64,000 nucleotides of DNA from Allobogoriella deserti (GTDB lineage Bacteria; Actinomycetota; Actinomycetes; Actinomycetales; Actinomycetaceae), in NCBI RefSeq assembly GCF_042680605.1, contig NZ_JBHUEE010000005.1:62001-126000 (forward strand), read 5' to 3'. The translations under genes were made by a program, and so were the position numbers. Positions within the stretch are counted from its first letter, which is position 1. The number at the start of each line of letters is the position of its first letter. Positions 1 through 8,450 of this stretch are shown here, piece after piece. The notes under the pieces were generated by a model. The model saw only the letters and a program-made list of their open reading frames with translations. It made no database searches and was not told the origin of the DNA.

Positions 1-64
1 TCGTGCCGAGATCCAGCGTCGGGCGTCTGCTACCGGTGTCCACGGGTCCTGCTTGACTGGTGCC

Positions 65-643
65 ATGGTGGAGGAGGACGTGCCGGGCCGGCTCGAGGTC
101 ATCGCCGGGCCGATGTTCGCGGGCAAGTCGGAGGAGCTCCTGCGCCGAGTCCGCCGGGCTCAGGTCGCCGGGCGGCGCGTCGTCGTGGTCGGTCACGACC
201 TGGACGCCCGGAGTGGTACGGGCCGGGTGGCCTCGCACTCGGGACTTCAGGCCCCGTCCCGCACCGTCGCGCACGTGCGGGACCTCGTCGACGCCGTGCC
301 GCCGGGGACGCAACTGCTCGCGATCGATGAGGCGCAGTTCTTCGGGACAGGGCTCGTCGGGCTCGTCCAGCACCTCGCTGACGACGGGCTGACCGTTCTC
401 GTGGCCGGATTGTCGGTGACGTTCGACGCCCGCCCGTTCTCCCCGCTCCCTGAGCTCATGGCCCTCGCCGAGGACGTCACCCGCCTGACGGCGGTCTGCG
501 GTGTGTGCGGCCGCGACGCGGCCTACCACGTCCGTCTGCGCGGCGATGCCGCCACGGTGGGGGATGCGCGGTACCCGGTGGCCGCGCACGTCGGTGGGGC
601 AGAGACGTACCAGGCGCGCTGCCGGCGCCACCGGGAGGAATGA
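65..643 (+). CDS. tdk: Thymidine kinase (type II)
   Basis: This enzyme phosphorylates thymidine to dTMP with ATP in the nucleotide salvage pathway. The 192-residue protein has the type II layout: a Walker A loop GPMFAGKS at residues 15-22, a Walker B/lasso segment IDEAQFF near 87-93 whose Glu is the expected catalytic base, and a C-terminal zinc site built from CGVC (about 145-148) and a late CRRH. I chose the ATG at 65. A TTG at 53 and a GTG at 68 are also in frame, and no start has a strong ribosome site. The length is normal for the family. It is followed by a 342-bp gap before rne. Confidence 0.93.
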   Translation: MVEEDVPGRLEVIAGPMFAGKSEELLRRVRRAQVAGRRVVVVGHDLDARSGTGRVASHSGLQAPSRTVAHVRDLVDAVPPGTQLLAIDEAQFFGTGLVGLVQHLADDGLTVLVAGLSVTFDARPFSPLPELMALAEDVTRLTAVCGVCGRDAAYHVRLRGDAATVGDARYPVAAHVGGAETYQARCRRHREE

Positions 644-985
644 CGACGTGTGCGTCCCACCACGTGGACAGCGGGTCGCCGAACGGCTCCTGGCAGCTGC
701 TGTGCGATACTGAACAAGGCTGGAGGGCAGCTCCACACCCCGCTCTCCGGTCCGACGACGACGTGACCTTGCGGTCCATCTCGCGCCACCGCGCCACCAG
801 CGACGGTGCAGCAGCAGAGGACCGGCTCCGCGCCCGGCGCGGCGGGCCGCCCGTCGGTCGGCGCCCGGGTGCTCCGCACATCGGTCGTACACACAGGACT
901 TCCGTCCTCGGTCCGCCGGGGACGACAACCGCCCACGGGCGCGCCGGAGGGTGTGGCGGCGGCCCGGGGCCTAGGGGAACACCCC
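644..985 (+). promoter_or_regulatory. Intergenic region and probable long 5' leader of rne
   Basis: This 342-bp stretch has no convincing gene. An extended -10 element, TGC followed by GATACT (703-711), is the best promoter candidate, but no good -35 is visible. If it is used, the rne transcript starts near 718 and carries a leader of about 270 nt, GC-rich and able to fold (for example around 830-870). A GGGGAA ribosome site lies at 974-979 before the ATG at 986. RNase E mRNA is autoregulated through its leader in Escherichia coli; whether that applies here is inference. Confidence 0.4.
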
Positions 986-3900
986 ATGGACGAACAGCAC
1001 ACCGAAGCGACGACGCAGAACAGTCAGGAACAGGCCGAGGCCCCCCGCGCCCGCCGTTCGCGTCGGGCCACCGCCCCGGTCACCGAACCGACGACGGCGG
1101 ATCAGCCCGAGACCGGAGCGGGCACCGCTGTCGGCGGGCCGGACGGTGACGCGCTCGACGCGGTCGCCGAGAAGGCGGCCGAAGCGGCGGCCGTGGACGC
1201 GCCGGCGAGGACGACCTCGCGTCGCCGAACCGCGAAGTCGGCCTCCGGTCGAAGCGGCGCCAAGACAACCCGCAAGGCCGGGAGCGGCGCGGCGCAGCCC
1301 GGGCAGGACATGCCCGCGCAAGAGCCGCAGGGTGAGGAGCCGGCTGAGGAGCGCCAGGACGGCGAGGGCGAGGGGACGCAGACCACCCCGACCAAACCCA
1401 CCCGCGCGCGGGCGCCCCGGAAGCGTGCCGCCAAGAAGACGTCGGCCCCCGTAGGCGACGAGGAACCGGCAGCTTCCGGCGAGGCCGGCACGATCGCCGA
1501 GGCAGGGGGCGTCGAGCCCGCGTCGAGCGAGCCCGCCCAGGCCGAGCCCGCCCAGGCCGAGGTCGCGGAGATCGAGGCTACCCACCCTGCTCCGGGTGCC
1601 GTGATCGACGAGTCCGAGGAGACCACTCGGCCCGCCGCGAACGACGGGGCCGGCGAGCCGGCAACGGACCAGGTGGAGCAGGTCGACGCGACCGACGCCC
1701 CCGTCACCGAGGCGCCACCGGCCGGCCGCAGCCGTCGGAGGGCTCCGAAGGAGCGCGCGCGTGAGCAGGAGCTCGACGTCCTCGCCGAGCTCGGTCTGAG
1801 CCAGCCCGAGGACGACGACGCGGCCGCCGGGTCCGAGGGGCCGGACGAGTCCGACGCCGCTGGCGCCGCCGAGCCCGACACGGGGACCGAGCAGGTCGAT
1901 GAGCCTCGTTTGCCTGCCGCCGCGCTGCTCTTCCAGGCGCCTGATCCGAGTTCCCGCCCACGCCGTCGTCGTGCCCAGGCGACCGCCGGCGAGCCCACGG
2001 GGCAAGACCGTGACGCGGACGAGGCCGGTGAGCCCGAGGACGAGGCGACCGGCCAGGGCGAGGACCGTTCCGGCGAGGAGGAGTCCGGCGGCGAGGGCGC
2101 TGGCGGCGGGCGCCGCCGGCGCCGCCGCGGAGGGCGCGGCCGCCGCAACCGTGGTTCGGGCGGGGACGCCGACGACAACCGTGGTGACGGTGACGATTCC
2201 GCCGAGGGGGGCCGGGAGCGCTCGGACTCCGACAAGGACGGCCGGGACCGCAAGGACAGCCCGGACAGCAAGAGCGAGAAGGACGCGACCGAGACCGCGG
2301 GACGGTCGGCGGACGACCGGCGCGACAAGGGCGCCGGTGACGAGGCTCAGGAGAGCGGTTCGGACGAGGCCGATGGCGCGGACAGCCGTGACGACGGCGA
2401 CGAGAGCTCCTCGAGCTCGCGCCGGCGCCGCCGTCGGCGTCGCTCGCGCAACGGCGACGGCGACGGACGCCGCGACGAGGTCACGGCACTGAAGGGCTCG
2501 ACCCGCCTGGAGGCCAAGCGTCAGCGCCGCCGCGAAGGTCGGGAGGCCGGCCGGCGCCGCACCACCTTGTCCGAGGCCGAGTTCCTGGCGCGCCGCGAGT
2601 CGGTCGAGCGCAAGATGATCGTCCGCGAGAAGGACGGGCTGAACCAGATCGCCGTCCTCGAGGACGACATCCTCGTCGAGCACTACGTCGCCCGGCACAC
2701 GCAGACCTCGATGGTCGGCAACGTCTACCTGGGGAGGGTGCAGAACGTCCTGCCGTCGATGGAGGCCGCCTTCGTCGACCTCGGCAAGGGGCGCAACGCC
2801 GTCCTCTACGCCGGCGAGGTCAACTGGGACGCCGCCGGCATGGAGGGCCAGCCGCGGCGTATCGAGCAGGCCTTGAAGTCGGGTGACACGGTCCTGGTCC
2901 AGGTGACCAAGGACCCGATCGGGCACAAGGGCGCCCGGCTGACCGCCCAGATCACCCTGGCCGGCCGTCACCTGGTGCTGGTGCCCTCCGGCGGGATGAC
3001 CGGAATCTCCCGCAAGCTCCCGGACAACGAGCGGTCCCGGCTGAAGAAGCTCCTCAAGGAGATCGTGCCCGAGGGGGCGGGCGTCATCGTGCGGACCGCC
3101 GCCGAAGGTGCCACCGAGGAGCAGCTGCGGGCCGACGTCGAGCGGCTGACCAAGCAGTGGGCGGACATCGACGCCAAGGCCAAGAACGCCAAGTCGGCCC
3201 CGACGCTGCTCAAGGGCGAGCCAGAGCTCGCCGTGCGCGTGGTCCGGGACGTGTTCAACGAGGACTTCCAGTCTCTCGTCGTCGCGGGCGACACCGCCTG
3301 GAAGACCATCTCGACGTACGTGCGTGACCTCTCGCCCGAGCTCGCCGACCGGATGCACCACTGGACGGCGACGGGCGATGTCTTCGCCGAGCACCGTGTG
3401 GACGAGCAGCTCGCCAAGGCGATGGACCGCAAGGTCTGGCTGCCCTCCGGTGGCTCGCTCATCATCGAGCGGACCGAGGCGATGACGGTCATCGACGTCA
3501 ACACCGGCAAGTTCACCGGCTCCGGCGGCACGCTGGAGGAGACGGTGACGAAGAACAACCTCGAGGCCGCCGAGGAGATCGTCCGCCAGCTCCGGCTGCG
3601 CGACATCGGCGGCATCATCGTCATCGACTTCATCGACATGGTCCTCGAGTCCAACCGCGACCTGGTGTTGCGCCGGCTCCTCGAGTGCCTGGGGCGTGAC
3701 CGCACCAGGCACCAGGTGGCCGAGGTGACCTCGCTCGGTCTCGTGCAGATGACCCGCAAGCGGGTCGGCCAAGGGCTCATCGAGGCGTTCTCCACCCCCT
3801 GCGAGCACTGTGGTGGTCGCGGCTTCGTCATCCACGACCACCCCGTCGAGAAGTCCGGCAGCAGCGGATCGGACGACGGCGGAGGGCGTCGCCGCGGTCG

Positions 3901-4390
3901 GCGCGGCAGCACCCCGCAGCACACCTCGCCCGCCTCGCCGCCCGAGGCGCCCGCCGAGGACCCGGGGGCCGCCAAGGCCCGCGAGGAGGTCAAGGCCACA
4001 CTCGCCACGATCGCCGCCGCCGCGGCGAGCGCGCACGAGCACGACACCAAGTCCGCCGACGAGTCCGCGGACGCCGACCGGAACGTCTCCACACAGGATC
4101 CGCACGAGCCACGCACGCCCGCTGCGGAGCCGGTCTCCGACCCCGCCGAGCCCGCCACGCCCGAGGACCCGCCGGCCACCGGAGTGGTCGGCGCACCGGC
4201 CGGGGGGTCCGTCGTCGTCCCGAGTGACGCCCAGGAGGCCGCCGAGACCGCGGACCGCAAGCCCGCGGCCGAGCCCCGCCGGCGGCCGCGCCGCAGCCGG
4301 CGGGCCGTTTCCTCCGGTGTGGTGACCCCGGGCGAGACGAGCATCATCACCATCGATCCGGCGCAGGAGTCCGGTTCGGGCTCCGACTGA
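986..4390 (+). CDS. rne: Ribonuclease E/G family endoribonuclease
   Basis: This is an endoribonuclease of mRNA decay and rRNA/tRNA processing. The 1134-residue protein has three parts. Residues 1-540 are a disordered extension alternating acidic and Arg/Lys-rich stretches, including tandem Gly/Arg blocks near 380-410 and 480-500. Residues about 544-945 are the catalytic core: an S1 domain from about 578 (VGNVYLGRVQNV), the metal-binding Asp motifs VIDVNTG (about 836) and IDFIDM (about 880), and the zinc-link CEHCGGRG (about 939). The rest is a second low-complexity tail. An open frame continues upstream to 806, but the ATG at 986 has the ribosome site and fits the family. A sugar-importer gene follows after only 34 bp. 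Confidence 0.95.
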   Translation: MDEQHTEATTQNSQEQAEAPRARRSRRATAPVTEPTTADQPETGAGTAVGGPDGDALDAVAEKAAEAAAVDAPARTTSRRRTAKSASGRSGAKTTRKAGSGAAQPGQDMPAQEPQGEEPAEERQDGEGEGTQTTPTKPTRARAPRKRAAKKTSAPVGDEEPAASGEAGTIAEAGGVEPASSEPAQAEPAQAEVAEIEATHPAPGAVIDESEETTRPAANDGAGEPATDQVEQVDATDAPVTEAPPAGRSRRRAPKERAREQELDVLAELGLSQPEDDDAAAGSEGPDESDAAGAAEPDTGTEQVDEPRLPAAALLFQAPDPSSRPRRRRAQATAGEPTGQDRDADEAGEPEDEATGQGEDRSGEEESGGEGAGGGRRRRRRGGRGRRNRGSGGDADDNRGDGDDSAEGGRERSDSDKDGRDRKDSPDSKSEKDATETAGRSADDRRDKGAGDEAQESGSDEADGADSRDDGDESSSSSRRRRRRRRSRNGDGDGRRDEVTALKGSTRLEAKRQRRREGREAGRRRTTLSEAEFLARRESVERKMIVREKDGLNQIAVLEDDILVEHYVARHTQTSMVGNVYLGRVQNVLPSMEAAFVDLGKGRNAVLYAGEVNWDAAGMEGQPRRIEQALKSGDTVLVQVTKDPIGHKGARLTAQITLAGRHLVLVPSGGMTGISRKLPDNERSRLKKLLKEIVPEGAGVIVRTAAEGATEEQLRADVERLTKQWADIDAKAKNAKSAPTLLKGEPELAVRVVRDVFNEDFQSLVVAGDTAWKTISTYVRDLSPELADRMHHWTATGDVFAEHRVDEQLAKAMDRKVWLPSGGSLIIERTEAMTVIDVNTGKFTGSGGTLEETVTKNNLEAAEEIVRQLRLRDIGGIIVIDFIDMVLESNRDLVLRRLLECLGRDRTRHQVAEVTSLGLVQMTRKRVGQGLIEAFSTPCEHCGGRGFVIHDHPVEKSGSSGSDDGGGRRRGRRGSTPQHTSPASPPEAPAEDPGAAKAREEVKATLATIAAAAASAHEHDTKSADESADADRNVSTQDPHEPRTPAAEPVSDPAEPATPEDPPATGVVGAPAGGSVVVPSDAQEAAETADRKPAAEPRRRPRRSRRAVSSGVVTPGETSIITIDPAQESGSGSD

Positions 4391-4424
4391 CCTCGCCCGG
4401 GAGCCTCGCGCAGAAGGAGAGACG

Positions 4425-5804
4425 ATGACCACCACCCGCTCGAGACGCGCTGCTGGCCTCGGCGTGCTGGCCGGAGCCGCTCTCGCCCTCGCTGCCTGCA
4501 CCCCGGGCTCGAACACCGCCGGGGACGACGGCGGCGAGACCTCCGGCGAACCGACCGACGTCCGGACGGACATCTCCGACGTCGGCGACGTCACCCTCAC
4601 CGTGTGGGACCAGGAGGTCCGCGGCGGTCAGAACGAGCAGATCGAGCGGCTCAACGAGGCCTTCATGGAGGCCTACCCCAACGTCGAGATCCAGCGCGAG
4701 ACGCAGTCGACGGACGACCTCAACGCCACGCTGCGCCTTGCGCTCACCGGCGAGGACGCTCCGGACGTCACGCAGGTCAACAATTCGCGCTCCCAGATGG
4801 GCCAATACGTCGGCGCCGGACAGCTGCTGCCGCTGGACGACTACGCCGAGGCCTACGGCTGGCACGACCGGTTCGGTGACTCGGTCCTGCAGAACAGCAG
4901 CTACAGCCCCGACGGCGTCACCTTCGGCGAGGGGTCGGTCTACGGCCTGCCGCAGGTGGGTGAGGTCGTCGGGGTCTACTACAACCGCGACAAGCTGGAC
5001 GAGCTCGGGCTCGAGGTCCCGCAGACCTGGTCGGAGTTCGTCGACCAGCTTCCCGCGATCGCCGACCGGGGCGAGACCCCGCTGATGCTCGGCAACCTGG
5101 ACCAGTGGCCCGCCCTCCACGTCTTCGGCCCGGTGCAGGGCGCATACGTCGATCCCGCGGAGATCCGGGATCTCGGGTTCGGAAACGCGGGCGCCACCTG
5201 GACCGACGACGCGAACCTCCAGGCCGCCGCCACCGTCCAGGAGTGGGCCGAGGAAGGGTACTTCGGTGACGGGTTCAACGGCGCCGACTACGACGCCGTC
5301 TGGCAGTCCTTCACCGAGGGCGAGGGGGTCTACCTCATGGCCGGGTCGTGGCTCGCTGCCGACATCCATGCCGCCATGGGGGAGACCGCCGGATTCTTCG
5401 CGCCCCCACCGACCGAGGAAGGCGCCGGACCGGTGACTACCGGCGGGACGGGGCTGCCCTTCGCGGTCACCTCGCAGGCGGAACATCCGGACGTCGCCGC
5501 GGCCTACATCGACTTCCTCACCGACGCGGACGCCATGGAAGTCATCGCGGAGACCGGCAACATGCCGGTGGTCGAGACCAGCGAGCACGAGGCGCCGGAC
5601 AGCCTCAACGCCGAGGTCTACGAGGCCTACGACCGGACCATCACCGACGGAGCCCTGCTGCCCTATCTCGACTGGGCGACCCCCACGATGGGCGAGACCC
5701 TCGGGCAGGGACTGCAGTCCCTGCTGGCCGGCGAGATGTCCCCGGAGGAGTTCACCCAGGCGGCCGAGGCCGACTACTCGGAGTTCGTGGAATCCAACCA
5801 GTGA
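4425..5804 (+). CDS. Sugar ABC transporter substrate-binding lipoprotein
   Basis: This is an extracellular solute-binding protein of the carbohydrate (family 1) type. The 459-residue precursor starts with an Arg-rich n-region and ends its signal in the lipobox LAAC, so Cys25 should be lipidated and anchored outside the membrane. The mature part begins with an acidic linker and then the typical strand VTLTVWDQE. AAGGAGAG lies just upstream of the ATG. The stop codon overlaps the start of the first permease, so the three genes form one operon. The gene starts 34 bp after rne and no separate promoter is visible, so read-through from rne is likely. The sugar cannot be predicted. Confidence 0.9.
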   Translation: MTTTRSRRAAGLGVLAGAALALAACTPGSNTAGDDGGETSGEPTDVRTDISDVGDVTLTVWDQEVRGGQNEQIERLNEAFMEAYPNVEIQRETQSTDDLNATLRLALTGEDAPDVTQVNNSRSQMGQYVGAGQLLPLDDYAEAYGWHDRFGDSVLQNSSYSPDGVTFGEGSVYGLPQVGEVVGVYYNRDKLDELGLEVPQTWSEFVDQLPAIADRGETPLMLGNLDQWPALHVFGPVQGAYVDPAEIRDLGFGNAGATWTDDANLQAAATVQEWAEEGYFGDGFNGADYDAVWQSFTEGEGVYLMAGSWLAADIHAAMGETAGFFAPPPTEEGAGPVTTGGTGLPFAVTSQAEHPDVAAAYIDFLTDADAMEVIAETGNMPVVETSEHEAPDSLNAEVYEAYDRTITDGALLPYLDWATPTMGETLGQGLQSLLAGEMSPEEFTQAAEADYSEFVESNQ

Positions 5805-6700
5805 GCCGGCCGCGCCCCCAGGACGTGCGCCGGCGGCGCAGCATGTACGGCGCCACACCGTACTGGTTCCTGCTGCCGGCGTTCGTGGTCTACGCCGCCT
5901 TCCTGCTCTACCCGCTGGGCCGGGCGGTGCAGATCTCGCTGTACGAGTGGGACGGCCTGTCCCTGGCGACCTTCGTAGGTCTGGCGAACTACGCGGACGT
6001 CCTCACCGACGCCGCGTTGCGCGCCGCGTTCGGGCACGCGCTGGTGCTCATCGTCTTCTTTGCCGTGCTGCCGCTCGGCATCGGGCTGGTGCTCGCCGCC
6101 CTGCTGATGCGGGCACGGGTGCGTGGCCTGGCCTTCTTCCGCACCGTCGTCTTCCTGCCGCAGGTCATCGCCATGGTGGTCGTCGCGGTCGCGTGGCGGC
6201 AGATCTACGCCCCGGACGGCCTCCTCAACACCGCCCTGCGCGCCGTCGGCCTGGACGCGCTCACCCGGACCTGGCTCGGGGACTTCACCCTGACCCTGCC
6301 CGCCGTCGGCCTCATCGGCACCTGGGTGTGCACCGGGTTGGTGACCGTGCTGCTCATGGCCGGGATGGCGCGCATCCCGCAGGACCTCTACGAGGCGGCC
6401 ACGCTCGACGGCGCGGGCCCAGTGCGCACGTTCCTGGCGATCACCGTGCCCTCGGTTCGGCCGGAGATCGTGGTCTCGCTGGTGCTGACGATCATCGCTG
6501 CCCTCAAGACCTTCGACCTGGTCTTCGTCACCACCCGCGGCGGGCCGGGCAGCACCACCACCGTACCGAGCTACGAGGTGTACCGGCGGGCCTTCGAGCT
6601 CGGGGAGGTCGGCTCGGCCGCCGCGGTCGCCGTGGTTCTGACCGCGCTGATCTTCCTGCTCAACCTCGCGGTGAACCGGATCGGGGAACGCGAGCGATGA
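5801..6700 (+). CDS. Sugar ABC transporter permease, MalF/UgpA type
   Basis: This is one of two membrane subunits of the importer starting at 4425. The 299-residue protein has about six hydrophobic segments and the EAA loop that contacts the ATPase (EAATLDGAGPVRTF, then IxxP). The GTG at 5801 is chosen because it gives a 4-bp GTGA overlap with the lipoprotein gene and removes a long spurious N-terminal extension. It overlaps the next gene by ATGA. No ATP-binding subunit is in the operon, which fits actinobacterial CUT1 importers that share an MsiK-type ATPase encoded elsewhere. Confidence 0.9.
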   Translation: MSRPRPQDVRRRRSMYGATPYWFLLPAFVVYAAFLLYPLGRAVQISLYEWDGLSLATFVGLANYADVLTDAALRAAFGHALVLIVFFAVLPLGIGLVLAALLMRARVRGLAFFRTVVFLPQVIAMVVVAVAWRQIYAPDGLLNTALRAVGLDALTRTWLGDFTLTLPAVGLIGTWVCTGLVTVLLMAGMARIPQDLYEAATLDGAGPVRTFLAITVPSVRPEIVVSLVLTIIAALKTFDLVFVTTRGGPGSTTTVPSYEVYRRAFELGEVGSAAAVAVVLTALIFLLNLAVNRIGERER

Positions 6701-7515
6701 GGGTCTCCACCGCGGAACGGGTGGCGAACTACGCCATCCTGATGATCTTCGCCGCCCTCGCTCTGACGCCCGTCGTGACCATCCTCGTCACCGCCCTCTC
6801 TCCGGAGACCCCGGCGGACGCGCAGACCGGCGGTCCCGTGCACTGGGAGAACCTCGCCCGCGCGTGGGACCAGGGGAGGTTCGGCGAGTATCTGCGCAAC
6901 TCCGTCGCCGTGGCCGCCCTGGTCGTCTCCCTGGCCACCGTGCTGTCGACGATGGCCGGCTACGCGTTCGGCGCCTTCACCTTCGCCGGCTCCCAGGTGC
7001 TGTTCTATGTCTTCCTGCTCGGCATCATGGTCCCCGCGGAGGCCATCGTCGTGCCCCTGTTCTTCGATCTGCGCTACCTCGGGCTGACGGACACGATCTG
7101 GGCGATCGCGCTGCCCCAGGTGGCGCAGTCGATCGCCTTCGGAACCTTCTGGATGCGGGCCTTCTTCCGCGGCGCGAACCGGTCCCTCATCGAGGCCGCC
7201 CGCCTGGACGGCGCCGGTCACCACCGCGTGCTGTGGCAGGTCCTCGTCCCGGTGGCCCGCCCCGCCATGACCACCATGGTGCTGCTGATGTTCATGTGGA
7301 CCTGGAACGAGTTCCTCATCCCGCTGGTCATGTCACCCACCGGACAGCTGCGTACCGCCCCGCTCGGCCTGGCCCTGTTCCAGGGGCAGTACACCCAGGG
7401 GACCACACTGCTGGCCGCCGGTGCGATCCTCGTCGCGCTGCCCGTGGTGGTGTTGTACCTGTTCCTGCAACGACACTTCATCAGCGGCATGCTGGCCGGC
7501 GCCGTACGCGAGTGA
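6697..7515 (+). CDS. Sugar ABC transporter permease, MalG/UgpE type
   Basis: This is the second membrane subunit of the importer. The 272-residue protein has six predicted membrane spans and the EAA loop EAARLDGAGHHRVL followed by VLVPVARP. Its ATG overlaps the stop of the previous permease (ATGA, 6697-6700), indicating translational coupling. Many in-frame codons lie upstream, but they only encode a shadow of the preceding gene. The next gene starts 132 bp downstream with its own ribosome site. Confidence 0.9.
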   Translation: MRVSTAERVANYAILMIFAALALTPVVTILVTALSPETPADAQTGGPVHWENLARAWDQGRFGEYLRNSVAVAALVVSLATVLSTMAGYAFGAFTFAGSQVLFYVFLLGIMVPAEAIVVPLFFDLRYLGLTDTIWAIALPQVAQSIAFGTFWMRAFFRGANRSLIEAARLDGAGHHRVLWQVLVPVARPAMTTMVLLMFMWTWNEFLIPLVMSPTGQLRTAPLGLALFQGQYTQGTTLLAAGAILVALPVVVLYLFLQRHFISGMLAGAVRE

Positions 7516-7647
7516 GCCGCTTCGCGTCGATGCCGAGAGGGCGGATCCGGTCGTCGCGCGGAACCACGTCCTCCCTCTCGGCCGCGCACTGGGGCGTGGC
7601 CGGCGTCCTGGCAGCTCTAGTCTCGTCACGGAGGGAGGGAGCACGAC

Positions 7648-8331
7648 ATGGACATCCTGCTGATCGCCGGCATGTGGCTGACCGCCCCCGTGTGGCAGGA
7701 GACCGCGGATCACCTGGCCCGGCAGGGGCATCGCGCGGTGCCGATCCGGCTGCCCGGGCAGGACGACGGCGACGTCGCCGCCACCCTGGCGGACCAGGTC
7801 GCCGCCGTGCTCGGCGAGGTCGACCGGGCCGCCCGTCCGCTCGTCGTCGGCCACTCCGCCGCCTCCGGCCTCGCCTGGCTCGTCGCGGACGCCCGCCCGG
7901 ACGCGATCGCCGGCGTGGCGATGGTCGGTGGATTCCCGCCGGCCGACGGCGCCACGTACTTCGACGCCTTCCCCGCACGGGACGGTGTGGTGCCCTTCCC
8001 CGGCTGGGAGCGATTCGACGGTCCGGACACCGCCGACCTCGACAGGGCGAGCCGCACACGCCTGGAGAGCCTCACCGTGCCCGTGCCGTCCGGCGTCACT
8101 GATGCGACGGTCCGTCTGCGGGACGAGCGCCGCCACCGGGTTCCGGTCACCCTGGTCTGCCCCGAGTACTCTCCGGACGATGCCCGCAGCTGGATCGAGG
8201 CCGGCCATCTGCCCGAGCCTTCGCGGGCGGAGGACGTGCGCTACGCCGACCTCGCCACAGGCCACTGGCCGATGATCAGTGCGCCAGACCGCCTAGCCGT
8301 GGCGATCGCCGGGATCGCCGAGCGCCGCTGA
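7648..8331 (+). CDS. Alpha/beta hydrolase
   Basis: This is a 227-residue single-domain alpha/beta hydrolase. The nucleophile elbow is VGHSAAS with Ser70. An acid is expected after strand 6, and the late GHWPM supplies the probable catalytic His. It has no signal peptide, so it is cytoplasmic. A strong GGAGGGAG precedes the ATG. It sits between a sugar importer and the cellulase gene, but a hairpin at its stop suggests it ends its own transcript. The substrate is unknown; close family members act as small esterases. Confidence 0.75.
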   Translation: MDILLIAGMWLTAPVWQETADHLARQGHRAVPIRLPGQDDGDVAATLADQVAAVLGEVDRAARPLVVGHSAASGLAWLVADARPDAIAGVAMVGGFPPADGATYFDAFPARDGVVPFPGWERFDGPDTADLDRASRTRLESLTVPVPSGVTDATVRLRDERRHRVPVTLVCPEYSPDDARSWIEAGHLPEPSRAEDVRYADLATGHWPMISAPDRLAVAIAGIAERR

Positions 8332-8342
8332 CCGGCGCTCGG
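8318..8342 (+). terminator. Hairpin overlapping the hydrolase stop codon
   Basis: CCGAGCGCCG and its exact complement CGGCGCTCGG form a 10-bp stem with the loop CTGAC, which contains the TGA stop. It has no T-tract, as is common in actinobacteria. It separates the hydrolase from the independently regulated cellulase gene. Confidence 0.6.
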
Positions 8343-8353
8343 CCCGGCGGTGC

Positions 8354-8382
8354 TTGACACCGCGGCGCCATGCCGACAGTCT
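8354..8382 (+). promoter_or_regulatory. Promoter of the GH6 cellulase gene
   Basis: A consensus -35 TTGACA (8354-8359) is followed after 17 bp by CAGTCT (8377-8382), which keeps the conserved A and final T of a -10 element. Transcription would begin near 8389, just before the CebR-type operator. This makes the in-frame ATG at 8370 untenable as a start and supports 8451. Confidence 0.6.
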
Positions 8383-8391
8383 CGGACCCGG

Positions 8392-8405
8392 TGGGAGCGC
8401 TCCCA
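8392..8405. promoter_or_regulatory. CebR-type operator
   Basis: TGGGAGCGCTCCCA is a perfect 14-bp palindrome. It is identical to the operator described for CebR, the cellobiose/cello-oligosaccharide-responsive LacI-family repressor of Streptomyces. It lies at the predicted transcription start of a GH6 cellulase gene, so cello-oligosaccharide induction is the natural inference. The cognate repressor is not necessarily the LacI gene in this window. Confidence 0.85.
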
Positions 8406-8450
8406 TCGGGCGGCACGGTCGCCGCTCACGACGCCGTGACAGGGAGAACC

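Noticed and set aside
971..4600. 1209-codon open frame on the minus strand opposite RNase E
   Set aside because: Very high GC removes stop codons from opposite frames. The translation is low-complexity Arg/Leu/Gly/Val with no family pattern, while the plus strand has all RNase E motifs.
8370..8450. Upstream ATG for the GH6 gene
   Set aside because: It lies inside the promoter and upstream of the CebR-type operator, and would bury the signal peptide. The start at 8451 has a ribosome site and exposes the signal.
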